64,000 nucleotides of DNA from Streptomyces violaceoruber. Lineage in GTDB: Bacteria > Actinomycetota > Actinomycetes > Streptomycetales > Streptomycetaceae. Position 1 is the stretch's first letter, and each line of letters opens with the position of its first letter. Under the pieces are notes generated by a model. The model was not told the origin of the DNA. It saw nothing but the letters and a program-made list of their open reading frames with translations, and did no database searches. The stretch spans positions 4,960,001 to 5,024,000 of the forward strand of contig NZ_CP137734.1 of assembly GCF_033406955.1 (NCBI RefSeq), given 5' to 3'. Both the position numbers and the translations under genes were made by a program. Shown piece after piece: positions 23,128 through 31,735 of the stretch.

Positions 23128-24017
23128 GCAGGGTGAGCCTGGAAGGACGCGTCGCCGTCGTCACCGGAGCCGCGCGGGGCGTGGGGGAGTTGATGGCCCG
23201 CAAGCTGTCCGCGCGCGGGGTGAAGGTGGCGCTGGTCGGCCTGGAGCCGGACGAACTCAAGCAGGTCTCCGCCCGGTTGCACAGCGACAGCGACCACTGG
23301 CACGCCGACGTCACCGACCACGAGGCGATGGCCCGGGTGGCGAAGGAGGTGAAGGATCGTTTCGGGAAGGTCGACATCGTCGTCGCCAACGCGGGGGTGG
23401 CCACCGGCGGACCCTTCGTCGACTCCGACCCGGAGTCCTGGCGCCGGGTGATCGAGGTCAACCTGATCGGCTCGGCCGTCACCGCCCGCGCCTTCCTGCC
23501 CGCCCTGCTGGAGAGCCGCGGCTACCTGCTCCAGATCGCCTCGCTGGCCGCCCTCACCCCCGCCCCGATGATGAGCGCCTACTGCGCCTCCAAGTCCGGC
23601 GTCGAGGCGTACGCGCACAGCCTGCGCGGCGAGGTCGGGCACCGCGGCGTGAAGGTCGGCGTCGGCTACCTGTCCTGGACCGACACCGACATGGTGCGCG
23701 GCGCCGACCAGGACGACGTCATGCGGGAGTTGCGGCAGCGGCTGCCCTGGCCGACCAACAGGACCTACCCGCTGGGCCCGGCCGTCGACCGGCTGGTGGA
23801 GGGCGTCGAACGCCGCTCCGCGCACGTCTACGGGCAGTGGTGGCTGCGCGGCATGCAAGGTGTGCGCGGCTACCTGCCGGCCCTCGTCGGCACCGTCGGA
23901 CAGCGTGAGATGCGGCGCTTCGGCGACCGGCTGAACGGCAGGCGGATCGGCCTGGTCGGTGCCGGTGGAGCGGCCGACGAACACCGTCCGACCAGCGCGA
24001 CTACGGTCCGTAAGTGA
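23124..24017 (+). CDS. Short-chain dehydrogenase/reductase
   Basis: The 297-residue NAD(P)-dependent enzyme has TGAARGVGELMARKLSARG (cofactor loop), NAGVATGGPF, the catalytic Ser in LQIASLAAL, YxxxK as YCASKSG, and a LSWTDTDMVRGAD segment after it. The C-terminal ~80 residues are basic (KxRR-type segments), as in the membrane-associated SDRs found beside monooxygenase/lipase pairs. It is the last gene of the coupled trio and probably oxidises or reduces an alcohol/ketone in the same pathway. Confidence 0.9.
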   Translation: MSRVSLEGRVAVVTGAARGVGELMARKLSARGVKVALVGLEPDELKQVSARLHSDSDHWHADVTDHEAMARVAKEVKDRFGKVDIVVANAGVATGGPFVDSDPESWRRVIEVNLIGSAVTARAFLPALLESRGYLLQIASLAALTPAPMMSAYCASKSGVEAYAHSLRGEVGHRGVKVGVGYLSWTDTDMVRGADQDDVMRELRQRLPWPTNRTYPLGPAVDRLVEGVERRSAHVYGQWWLRGMQGVRGYLPALVGTVGQREMRRFGDRLNGRRIGLVGAGGAADEHRPTSATTVRK

Positions 24018-24105
24018 TCGACATGCGCAGGGTCACCGCTCGTGTGAATCTGATCGAGCGCCCGGCCGATCCGGTCGGGCCCGATCACCACAGGAGTGAA
24101 CCCAC

Positions 24106-24333
24106 ATGGGTATGAAGGACCAGTTCCAGGACAAGGCCGAGCGCATGCAGCAGCAGGGCAAGCAGCGGGCCGAGCAGGCGCGGGACCAGTTCCAGAACCG
24201 CGACCGCCGTCGCGACGAGGACGAGATCGACCCGTCCTCCCCGGCCTCGCGTCGCCGCGAGTCGGAGCACCAGGACCCGTCCTCGCGCCGTCGTGACGAG
24301 GACGAGCGCCTCCAGGACAGCTTCGACGCCTGA
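24106..24333 (+). CDS. Small highly charged hydrophilic protein (75 aa)
   Basis: The 75-residue product (MGMKDQFQDKAERMQQQGKQ...) is rich in Gln, Arg, Asp, Glu and Ser, with no hydrophobic segment. The first half may be helical or coiled coil (QRAEQARDQFQNRDRRRDE); the second has two repeats of SRRRxxExxDPSS. It is likely disordered and cytoplasmic, resembling small stress-type proteins. A good CAGGAG site precedes the ATG. A hairpin terminator follows. No function is assigned. Confidence 0.7.
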   Translation: MGMKDQFQDKAERMQQQGKQRAEQARDQFQNRDRRRDEDEIDPSSPASRRRESEHQDPSSRRRDEDERLQDSFDA

Positions 24334-24353
24334 CGCGCCGCCGCTGAGGTGAG

Positions 24354-24391
24354 AGGGCGCCCTCCCCGGTCGATCCGGGTGGGCGCCCTTT
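24354..24391. terminator. Bidirectional hairpin terminator
   Basis: AGGGCGCCC at 24354 pairs with GGGCGCCCT about 18 nt later, extended by an internal CCGG pairing, between the small gene and the convergent protease gene. Confidence 0.75.
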
Positions 24392-24421
24392 CCCGTGCCA
24401 CCGAGGTTTTCCCCGGAGCTT

Positions 24422-27400
24422 CTACTCCCGCGGCGGCAGCGGCGGACGCGACCGGTCCGGTACGGCCTCGTAACCGGGCGGTGTGGCGGGCGGATTGGTC
24501 TCCAGCAGCTCCAACGCCAGCCGCACCGCCTCGTCCAGGACCGGGTAGCGCCCCTCGGCCCAGTCCAGCGGGGTGCGCAGCGCCTCGACGTCGGGGGCGA
24601 CGCCGTAGTTCTCCACGGACCAGCCGTAGGCGTCGAACCAGGCCGCGTTCATCGGCACCGTGATCACCGAGCCGTCGCCGAGGCGGTGCCGGCCGGTCAT
24701 GCCGACCACCCCGCCCCAGGTGCGCTGCCCGACCACCGGGCCGAGGCGCAGCAGCTTGAACGCCGCCGTGATCATGTCGCCGTCGGAGGACGTCGCCTCG
24801 TCGGCGACCGCGACGACCGGACCGCGCGGCGCGTTGGAGGTGTACGACACCGGCTGGGCGTCCCGGGTCAGGTCCCAGCCCAGGATGGTGCGGGTCAGCT
24901 TCTCGATGACCAGCTCGCTGATGTGCCCGCCCGCGTTGCCGCGCACGTCCACGATGAGCGCGGGCCGGGACACCTCCATGCGCAGGTCGCGGTTGAACTG
25001 CGCCCAGCCGGAGCCGCCCATGTCGGGGATGTGCAGGTAGCCGCACCGGCCGCCGCTCAACTCCCGTACCACCTCGCGGCGTTTGGCCACCCAGTCCTGG
25101 TAGCGCAGGGGGCGTTCGTCGACGAGCGGCACGACGGCGACCCGGCGGGAGGGACCCTGGCACCCCTCGGCGGGCGCGAAGGTCAGCTCCACCGTCGTAC
25201 CGCCCGCGCCCGCGAGGAGCGGGGACGGGCCGAGGACCGGGTCCACCGGGCGGCCGTCGACGTGGGTCAGCACCGCCCCGTCGCGGATGCCCGTGCCGGC
25301 CAGCGGGGAGCGGGCCTTGGAGTCGGAGGAGTCGCCCGGCAGGATCCGCCGGACCAGCCATCGCCCGTCCCGGCAGGCCAGGTTGGCGCCGAGCAGGCCC
25401 TGCCAGCGCTGGTAGTGCGCCGGGCCCTCGTTGCGCCGGGCGGCGACCACGTAGGCGTGCGAGGTGCCCAGCTCACCCAGCACCTCGCGCAGCAGGTCGG
25501 CGAACTCGTCGGGGGAGGCGACCCGTTCGAGCAGCGGACGGTACTGGTCCAGGACCGCGTCCCAGTCGATGCCGCACATGCCGGGGTCCCAGAAGTAGGC
25601 GCGGATCAGCCGCCCCGCCTCGTCGTAGGCCTGGCGCCACTCGGCGGCCGGGTCGACCTCGTGCAGGATGCGGCGCAGGTCGATCCAGGTGGTCGAGTCG
25701 CCGTCGCCCACCTCGCTCGCCGGTACGGCCCGCAGCTCGCCCTCGTCGAGCACGACCAGGCGGCTGCCGTCGCCGCTGACCCGGAACCAGTCCAGGTGGT
25801 CGACCAGCTCCGACTTCTTCGCCTTGGCCAGGTTGAAGTGCTCCAGGGTGGGACGCTCGCTCGGGTCCGCCGGGTTGGCGAAGGTCTCGCCGAGCGCGCC
25901 GGAGATCGGCCAGCGCAGCCAGACCAGGCCGCCGCCCGCGACCGGCTCCAGCGCCGAGTACTTGGAGGCGGTGACCGGGAACGGCGTCACCCGGCTCTCC
26001 AGACCCTCGACCTCGACCATCACCGCGCCGCCCTCGCCGGGCTCGTCCTCCAGCGGGTCCAGGCCGCCCGCGGCCGGGCGGCCCTCGGGGTTGAGGGCGA
26101 AGGGGGAGGGGGTCGCGGAGGACAGCGGCACCAGATAGGGACGGCAGCCCAGCGGGAAGGACAGGTCGCCGGTGTGCACGTCGTACACCGGGTCGAAGCC
26201 GCGCCAGGACAGGAAGGCGAGGTAGCGGCCGTCCCGGGTGAACACCGGGTTCTCGTCCTCGAAGCGGCCGTTGGTGACGTCGACGACGAGGGTGCCCTCC
26301 GGGCCGTCGATCCGGGCCATCTTGATCTGCCGCAGGGTGCGTCCGATGCCCGGGTGCGACCAGGTGAGCCAGGTCCCGTCGGGGGAGAAGGCGAGGTCGC
26401 GCACGGGGCCGTTGACGGACCGGATCAGCTCGGTGACCTGGCCTCCGGCGGTCGCGGGGGAGCCCTGGGAGCCCGGCGTCACGGTGCCCCCGGCGGCGGC
26501 GTCGGCGATGTCCCCGGTGCCGGTGCCGGTGCCGGCGGCGATGTCCCGGGTGTCGGTGTCCTCGGCGGGGGCGTCCGGGGCGCTGTCCGCCCGGGCGGCC
26601 GTTCCCGCCGCGTCCTCGTCCCCCGCGTCCGGCGGATACCCGGCGTCCACCGCCTCCAGCGCCAGCGTCACCTCCGTGTCCGGCTCCGCGACGTCGAGGA
26701 TCAGCAGCCGTCCGTCGTGCGAGGCGACGGCGAGCCGGTCGCCCGCCGGGTCCGAGACCAGCTCCAGTACCCGGCCCAGGCGCCCGGAGGCGAGCCGCCG
26801 GGCCGCGCGGCCGCCGGTCGCCCGGGGCAGGTAGGAGATCTCGACCGCGTCCTCGCCCTCCGCGTCCGTCACGTACGCGATCCGCCCGCTCTCCCCGAGC
26901 ATCTCCGGCAGCCGCACCCGTACCCCCGGGGTGTCCGCGATGGTGCGGGCCGGGCCGTCGCGGTGGGTGAGCCAGTACAGGCTGCCGCGCACCACGACGG
27001 CGCTCGCGCGGCCGGTCTCGTCCACGGAGATGCCGCCCACGTGCTGGGCCGCGGGCACCTGGTGCGTACGGCGCCCTGCACGCGGACCGCTCAGCCGTAC
27101 GTCGAGCCGGCGCGGCGCCGAGCCGGGCGCGAGGTCGTCCACGATCCACAGGTCGCCCGCGCACTGGTACACCACCCGGGTGCCGTCGCTCGCGGCGTTG
27201 CGGGCGTAGAACGCGTCGTGGTCGGTGTGGCGGCGCAGGCCGGTGCCGTCCTGGGCGCAGGAGTACAGGTTGCCGACGCCCTCGTGGTCGGAGAGGAAGG
27301 CGATCCGGCCGCCGACGAACATCGGGGCGGAGAGGTGCCCGCCGAGGTCGGGCAGCAGCCGCTCGCCGTGCAGCCAGAGCCGGCCCGTGGCGCCGCCCCG

Positions 27401-27916
27401 GTAGCGCTTCCAGGCGGCGGGCTCGTGCGGCGGGGTGCCGGTGAGCAGGAGGGTCCTGCGTTCGCCGTCCAGGTCGGCGGCCTGGATGTCGGTGACCGGG
27501 CCCCAGGGCAGCTTGCGGCCGGGGTCGCCGTCGGGGGTGACCTTGTAGGCCCAGGTGAGGTGCGAGAAGGGCTCGCCGTGCGAGGCCACGGCGAGGACCG
27601 CGGTGGTGCCGTCGGGGTCGGGGGGCGACCAGCCGCAGACCCGGGTGTCGAGGCCGCCCCAGTGGGTGAGCTGCCGTCCGGGGCCGCCGTCCACCGGCAC
27701 GAGATGGACCTCCGGCACCAGAGTGCGCCAGCTGGTGTACGCGATGTGCCGGCCGTCGGGGGAGAAGCGCGGGGGACCGGCCTTGGTGCGGTCGACGGTG
27801 AGCCGCCAGGCCCGGCCCGGACCGTCGAGGGACGCGAGCCAGAGGTCGTCCTCGGCCACGAAGCACAGCTGGTCGCCACTGAGGTGCGGAAGGCGCAGAT
27901 AACTCACCCGCCCCAT
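24422..27916 (-). CDS. Tricorn-like protease
   Basis: About 1164 residues. The N-terminal two-thirds show beta-propeller repeats (FSPDGRHIAYTSWR, FSPDGTWLTWSHPG, FTRDGRYLAFLSWRG). The C-terminal third has a C1 domain, a PDZ-like segment (AGTGIRDGAVLTHVDGRPVDP) and a C2 peptidase core. Equivalents of the Tricorn catalytic tetrad are visible: TSHAY (Ser/His), DEATSSDGDM (nucleophilic Ser followed by Asp) and SVENYGVAPD (Glu). Tricorn trims peptides released by the proteasome in the cytosol. A Glu/Ala/Gly/Thr-rich insertion lies within the propeller (26.4-26.6 kb). ATG 27916 opens the family N-terminus MGRVSYLRLPHLSGD. It is divergent from the TetR gene. Confidence 0.9.
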   Translation of the reverse strand: MGRVSYLRLPHLSGDQLCFVAEDDLWLASLDGPGRAWRLTVDRTKAGPPRFSPDGRHIAYTSWRTLVPEVHLVPVDGGPGRQLTHWGGLDTRVCGWSPPDPDGTTAVLAVASHGEPFSHLTWAYKVTPDGDPGRKLPWGPVTDIQAADLDGERRTLLLTGTPPHEPAAWKRYRGGATGRLWLHGERLLPDLGGHLSAPMFVGGRIAFLSDHEGVGNLYSCAQDGTGLRRHTDHDAFYARNAASDGTRVVYQCAGDLWIVDDLAPGSAPRRLDVRLSGPRAGRRTHQVPAAQHVGGISVDETGRASAVVVRGSLYWLTHRDGPARTIADTPGVRVRLPEMLGESGRIAYVTDAEGEDAVEISYLPRATGGRAARRLASGRLGRVLELVSDPAGDRLAVASHDGRLLILDVAEPDTEVTLALEAVDAGYPPDAGDEDAAGTAARADSAPDAPAEDTDTRDIAAGTGTGTGDIADAAAGGTVTPGSQGSPATAGGQVTELIRSVNGPVRDLAFSPDGTWLTWSHPGIGRTLRQIKMARIDGPEGTLVVDVTNGRFEDENPVFTRDGRYLAFLSWRGFDPVYDVHTGDLSFPLGCRPYLVPLSSATPSPFALNPEGRPAAGGLDPLEDEPGEGGAVMVEVEGLESRVTPFPVTASKYSALEPVAGGGLVWLRWPISGALGETFANPADPSERPTLEHFNLAKAKKSELVDHLDWFRVSGDGSRLVVLDEGELRAVPASEVGDGDSTTWIDLRRILHEVDPAAEWRQAYDEAGRLIRAYFWDPGMCGIDWDAVLDQYRPLLERVASPDEFADLLREVLGELGTSHAYVVAARRNEGPAHYQRWQGLLGANLACRDGRWLVRRILPGDSSDSKARSPLAGTGIRDGAVLTHVDGRPVDPVLGPSPLLAGAGGTTVELTFAPAEGCQGPSRRVAVVPLVDERPLRYQDWVAKRREVVRELSGGRCGYLHIPDMGGSGWAQFNRDLRMEVSRPALIVDVRGNAGGHISELVIEKLTRTILGWDLTRDAQPVSYTSNAPRGPVVAVADEATSSDGDMITAAFKLLRLGPVVGQRTWGGVVGMTGRHRLGDGSVITVPMNAAWFDAYGWSVENYGVAPDVEALRTPLDWAEGRYPVLDEAVRLALELLETNPPATPPGYEAVPDRSRPPLPPRE

Positions 27917-27979
27917 GCTTTTCCGGGCGCCGCGCACCGGCAACTTATGCGGTGCCGACAACCGTGACCCAGACCACGA

Positions 27980-28040
27980 ACGAAACCGTTTCGTTTCGCT
28001 AGGCGCTGGGGTACATTCGTCATGTACGAAACGGTGTCGT
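27980..28040. promoter_or_regulatory. Paired TetR-type operators
   Basis: ACGAAAC-C-GTTTCGT (27980-27994) is a perfect 7-1-7 palindrome. ACGAAAC-G-GTGTCGT (28026-28040) is a second copy with one mismatch, with centres 46 bp apart. Both lie between the divergent protease and tetR genes, so autoregulation is likely and control of the exporter and protease is possible. Confidence 0.75.
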
Positions 28041-28085
28041 TCCGGTCGAGTGGACCGGCCGACCGGACGGAGAGGAGTGAGCGAG

Positions 28086-28685
28086 ATGACGGAGACCGCC
28101 ACCGCGCGCCGCAGCCGGATCACTCCCGAGCGCGAGGCCGAGCTGTACGAGGCCGTGCTCGACCTGCTCCGCGAAGTCGGCTACGACGCCCTCACCATGG
28201 ACGCCGTGGCCGCCCGCACCCGGTCCAGCAAGGCGACGCTCTACCGCCAGTGGGGCGGCAAGCCGGAGCTGGTGGTCAAGGCCATCCGGCACAACAAGCC
28301 CGGCGAGATCGGCGGCGTCGACACCGGGTCGCTCCGCGGCGACCTGCACGCCCTGATGGTGCGTGAGGACGACTGCACCATGGAACAGAACTCCGCGCTG
28401 ATGCGGGGCGTCGCCATGGCGCTGCACCAGAACCCGGACCTGCGCCAGGCGTTCCGGGAACAGCTCATCGAACCGGAGATGGCGGAGTTCCAGCGCGTGC
28501 TGCAACGCGCCGTCGACCGCGGTGAGATCAGAGCGGACTGTCCGGCGCTGGACTTCCTCGTGCACATGATGGTCGGCGGATTCGCCACCCGCACGCTGCT
28601 GGACGACCAGCCGCCGACCCGGGAGTTCCTCGCCTCCTACATCGACGCCGTGATCCTCCCCGCCCTCGGCGTCTCCACCCACTGA
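28086..28685 (+). CDS. TetR family repressor
   Basis: The 199-residue protein has a TetR HTH: ELYEAVLDLLREVGYDALTMDAVAARTRSSKATLYRQWGGKPELVV (residues ~18-63), then an all-helical ligand/dimer domain ending ILPALGVSTH. A strong GGAGAGGAGTGAG site precedes ATG 28086. Two operator-like palindromes lie 46-106 nt upstream. The MMPL exporter begins 115 nt downstream on the same strand, the typical arrangement of a repressor with its efflux pump. Confidence 0.92.
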   Translation: MTETATARRSRITPEREAELYEAVLDLLREVGYDALTMDAVAARTRSSKATLYRQWGGKPELVVKAIRHNKPGEIGGVDTGSLRGDLHALMVREDDCTMEQNSALMRGVAMALHQNPDLRQAFREQLIEPEMAEFQRVLQRAVDRGEIRADCPALDFLVHMMVGGFATRTLLDDQPPTREFLASYIDAVILPALGVSTH

Positions 28686-28799
28686 CCTCCCCACGCAGTC
28701 TCCGACCCCCACCTGAGCCCCACCTGACGTAACCGCTCACGTCGTCGGGCTGATCACCCCTGCCCTGAAGACCCACGACCTGACCGGGAGTACGCCCTC

Positions 28800-31037
28800 G
28801 TGGCCACGTTCCTCTACAAACTCGGCCGGCTCGCCTTTCGCCGACGGCACTTCGTCGCCCTGATCTGGGTGGCCCTGCTGACGCTCGCCGGCGTCGGCGC
28901 CGCCAGCGCCCCGCCCGCCGGCAACTCCTCCTTCTCCATCCCCGGAACGGAGGCCCAGAAGGCCTTCGACCTGCTGGAACAGCGCTTCCCCGGGGCGAGC
29001 GCCGACGGGGCGACCGCACGGGTCGTCTTCAAGGCGCCCGCCGGCGAGACGATGACGGACGCCGGAAACAAGGCGACCGTCGAGAAGACCGTCGACGAAC
29101 TGGCGGACGGCTCCGAGGTCGCCTCGGTCGCCGACCCCTACACGGGCAATGCCGTCAGCGAGGACGGCACCATCGCCTACGCCTCGGTGAAGTACGACGT
29201 CTCCGGCATGGAGCTGGAGGAGTCCACCAAGGACGCCCTGGAGGACGCCGCCCAGCAGGCGCGCGACGCCGGGCTGACCGTCGAGATCGGCGGTGACGCG
29301 CTCCAGGCCGTCCCGGAGACCGGCGCCACCGAGGTCATCGGCATCGCGGTCGCCGCCGTCGTCCTGGTCATCACCTTCGGTTCCCTGGTCTCGGCCGGGC
29401 TGCCGCTGCTCACCGCCCTGATCGGCGTCGGCATCGGCGTCTCCTCGATCACCGCGCTGGCGAGCGCGCTCGAACTGGGCTCGACCACCTCGATCCTGGC
29501 CATGATGATCGGCCTCGCGGTCGGCATCGACTACGCCCTGTTCATCGTCTCCCGCTACCGCGCCGAACTCGCCGAGGGGCGTGAACGCGAGGAGGCCGCC
29601 GGACGGGCGGTCGGCACCGCGGGCTCCGCGGTCGTCTTCGCCGGCCTCACCGTCGTCATCGCCCTGGTGGGTCTCGCGGTCGTCAACATCCCGATGCTCA
29701 CCAAGATGGGCATCGCGGCGGCCGGCACCGTCGCCATCGCGGTCCTGATCGCCCTGACGATGATCCCCGCGCTGCTCGGCTACGCCGGTCGCAGGGTCAA
29801 GCCCGCCGGGGCGAAGGGCAAGCGGCTGGGCCGCTCCCGCAAGGGTGAGCCGAAGCCGGACCGGCCGGCCGGGCAGCCGAAGGCCAACCTGGGCACCCGC
29901 TGGGCGAGCTTCGTCGTCCGCCGCCCCCTCGCCGTCCTCCTCCTGGGCGTCATCGGCCTCGGCGCCGCCGCGGTCCCCGCGGCCTCCCTGGAGCTGGGCC
30001 TGCCCGACGACGGCTCCCAGCCGACGTCCACGACCCAGCGCCGCGCCTACGACCTGCTCTCCGAGGGCTTCGGCCCCGGCTTCAACGGCCCCCTGATGGT
30101 CGTCGTGGACGCGAAGGGCAGCGACGCGCCCAAGGACGCCTTCACCGACGTCGAGCAGCGGATCAAGGGCCTCGACGGCGTCGTGGCGGTGGCCCCGCCC
30201 GCGCCCAACAAGGGCGGCGACACCGCGACGATCACCGTGGTCCCGGACTCCAAGCCGTCCTCCGTGCAGACCGAGGACCTGGTGCACGCCATCCGTGACG
30301 CGGGCGGCGACGTAGAGGCGAAGACCGGCGCCGAGACCCTGGTCACCGGCGCGACGGCGATGAACATCGACGTCAGCCAGAAGCTCAACGACGCGCTGGT
30401 GCCGTACCTGGTCCTGGTCGTCGGCCTGGCCTTCCTCCTGCTCATCGTGGTCTTCCGCTCGATCCTGGTCCCGCTGAAGGCGGCCCTCGGCTTCCTGCTC
30501 TCCGTCATGGCGGCGCTCGGCGCGGTCGTCGCGGTCTTCCAGTGGGGCTGGCTGTCCGGCCTGATGGGTGTCGAGGAGACCGGACCCGTCATGTCGATGA
30601 TGCCGATCTTCATGGTCGGCGTGGTCTTCGGCCTGGCGATGGACTACGAGGTCTTCCTGGTCACCCGCATGCGGGAGGCCTACGTCCACGGCGAGAAGCC
30701 GAACCAGGCGGTCGTCACCGGCTTCAAGCACGGCGCCCGGGTCGTCACCGCCGCCGCGGTGATCATGATGGCGGTCTTCGCGGGCTTCATCGGCTCCAGC
30801 GAGTCCATGGTCAAGATGATCGGCTTCGGCCTCGCGATCGCCGTCTTCTTCGACGCCTTCGTCGTCCGCATGGCCATCGTCCCGGCGGTCCTCGCCCTGC
30901 TCGGCAAGAAGGCCTGGTGGCTGCCGAAGTGGCTGGACCGCGCGCTGCCCAACGTGGACGTCGAGGGCGAGGGCCTGCGCACCGCCGCAGAGCGCGGCAC
31001 CGGCCCCGACGAGGACCGGGAGCTGGTGCGCACCTGA
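28800..31037 (+). CDS. MMPL/RND family membrane exporter
   Basis: The 745-residue protein has two repeated halves, each with one TM, a large extracytoplasmic loop and a five-to-six TM block. Motifs include the sterol-sensing-like MMIGLAVGIDYALFIVSRYRAELAEG in half one and FMVGVVFGLAMDYEVFLVTRMREAYVHGE in half two, whose Asp-Tyr pairs belong to the proton relay of the MmpL family. It probably exports a lipid or hydrophobic compound using proton motive force. The GTG at 28800 opens the VATFLYKLGRLAFRRR leader. It is likely under control of the upstream TetR protein. Confidence 0.92.
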   Translation: MATFLYKLGRLAFRRRHFVALIWVALLTLAGVGAASAPPAGNSSFSIPGTEAQKAFDLLEQRFPGASADGATARVVFKAPAGETMTDAGNKATVEKTVDELADGSEVASVADPYTGNAVSEDGTIAYASVKYDVSGMELEESTKDALEDAAQQARDAGLTVEIGGDALQAVPETGATEVIGIAVAAVVLVITFGSLVSAGLPLLTALIGVGIGVSSITALASALELGSTTSILAMMIGLAVGIDYALFIVSRYRAELAEGREREEAAGRAVGTAGSAVVFAGLTVVIALVGLAVVNIPMLTKMGIAAAGTVAIAVLIALTMIPALLGYAGRRVKPAGAKGKRLGRSRKGEPKPDRPAGQPKANLGTRWASFVVRRPLAVLLLGVIGLGAAAVPAASLELGLPDDGSQPTSTTQRRAYDLLSEGFGPGFNGPLMVVVDAKGSDAPKDAFTDVEQRIKGLDGVVAVAPPAPNKGGDTATITVVPDSKPSSVQTEDLVHAIRDAGGDVEAKTGAETLVTGATAMNIDVSQKLNDALVPYLVLVVGLAFLLLIVVFRSILVPLKAALGFLLSVMAALGAVVAVFQWGWLSGLMGVEETGPVMSMMPIFMVGVVFGLAMDYEVFLVTRMREAYVHGEKPNQAVVTGFKHGARVVTAAAVIMMAVFAGFIGSSESMVKMIGFGLAIAVFFDAFVVRMAIVPAVLALLGKKAWWLPKWLDRALPNVDVEGEGLRTAAERGTGPDEDRELVRT

Positions 31038-31077
31038 CCCGCCACCGCCGCCTCTGACCGGAGGACGACAACAGACC

Positions 31078-31120
31078 AGCCGGTGAGGGCTCCGTGGGGA
31101 CGGGGCTGCCCTCACCGGCT
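31078..31120 (+). terminator. Hairpin terminator after the MMPL gene
   Basis: AGCCGGTGAGGG (31078-31089) pairs perfectly with CCCTCACCGGCT (31109-31120), 41 nt after the exporter stop. Confidence 0.8.
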
Positions 31121-31195
31121 TCCTCCGTCCCGGGGCACCCGACGGCTCCGTAACCCGGTCGCCTGTGGGCTACACGTACCGCTACGGTGCGGACC

Positions 31196-31735
31196 ATGAC
31201 GACGACCGACGACGCCTCCGGCCCCGCCGCCACCTCCGGCTCCGCCGGCGCCTCCGCCGCCCACCCGCGCTTCGCCGCCGCCCTCGGCGAACTGGGCCTC
31301 GGCGACCTGGCCGGACGGGCCCGGCGCTTCCCGGAGGCCACGCGCACCGCCGCCGAGGCGGCCGCCGCCATCGGGTGCGAGCTGAGCCAGATCTGCAAGT
31401 CGCTCATCTTCGCCGCCGACGGCGTGCCCGTACTCGTCCTCATGGACGGCGCCTCCCGCGTCGACCTGGACCGGGTCCGCGACGCACTCGGCGCCGGGAA
31501 GGTCACGCGGGCCAAGGCCGACGTCGTACGGGAGACCACCGGGTACGCGATCGGCGGGGTGCCGCCCTTCGGGCACCGGACCAGGACCCGGGTGCTCGCC
31601 GACCGGTCCCTGCTCGCCCACGACGTCGTCTGGGCCGCCGCCGGAACCCCGTACGCCGTCTTCCCCATGGAGCCCGAGGACCTCGTCGCCACCGCCGGTG
31701 CCACCCTCGTGGACGTGCGCGAGCGCTCCGAGTGA
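31196..31735 (+). CDS. YbaK/ProX-type aminoacyl-tRNA deacylase
   Basis: The 179-residue protein begins with a Thr/Ser/Ala leader, then a YbaK domain: TRTAAEAAAAIGCELSQICKSLIF with the conserved Lys, VLVLMDGASRVD, AKADVVRETTGYAIGGVPPFGH and VWAAAGTPYAVFPM. Such proteins hydrolyse mischarged Cys- or Ala-tRNA(Pro). ATG 31196 is preferred over GTG 31187 because TACGGT (31183-31188) sits 7 nt before it, fitting a leaderless transcript. Its TGA overlaps the GTG of the next gene. Confidence 0.88.
   Translation: MTTTDDASGPAATSGSAGASAAHPRFAAALGELGLGDLAGRARRFPEATRTAAEAAAAIGCELSQICKSLIFAADGVPVLVLMDGASRVDLDRVRDALGAGKVTRAKADVVRETTGYAIGGVPPFGHRTRTRVLADRSLLAHDVVWAAAGTPYAVFPMEPEDLVATAGATLVDVRERSE

Noticed and set aside
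24395..27967. A plus-strand frame of about 1190 codons opposite the Tricorn-like gene
   Set aside because: The minus strand encodes a recognisable Tricorn protease with its catalytic tetrad; the plus frame has no conserved motifs.
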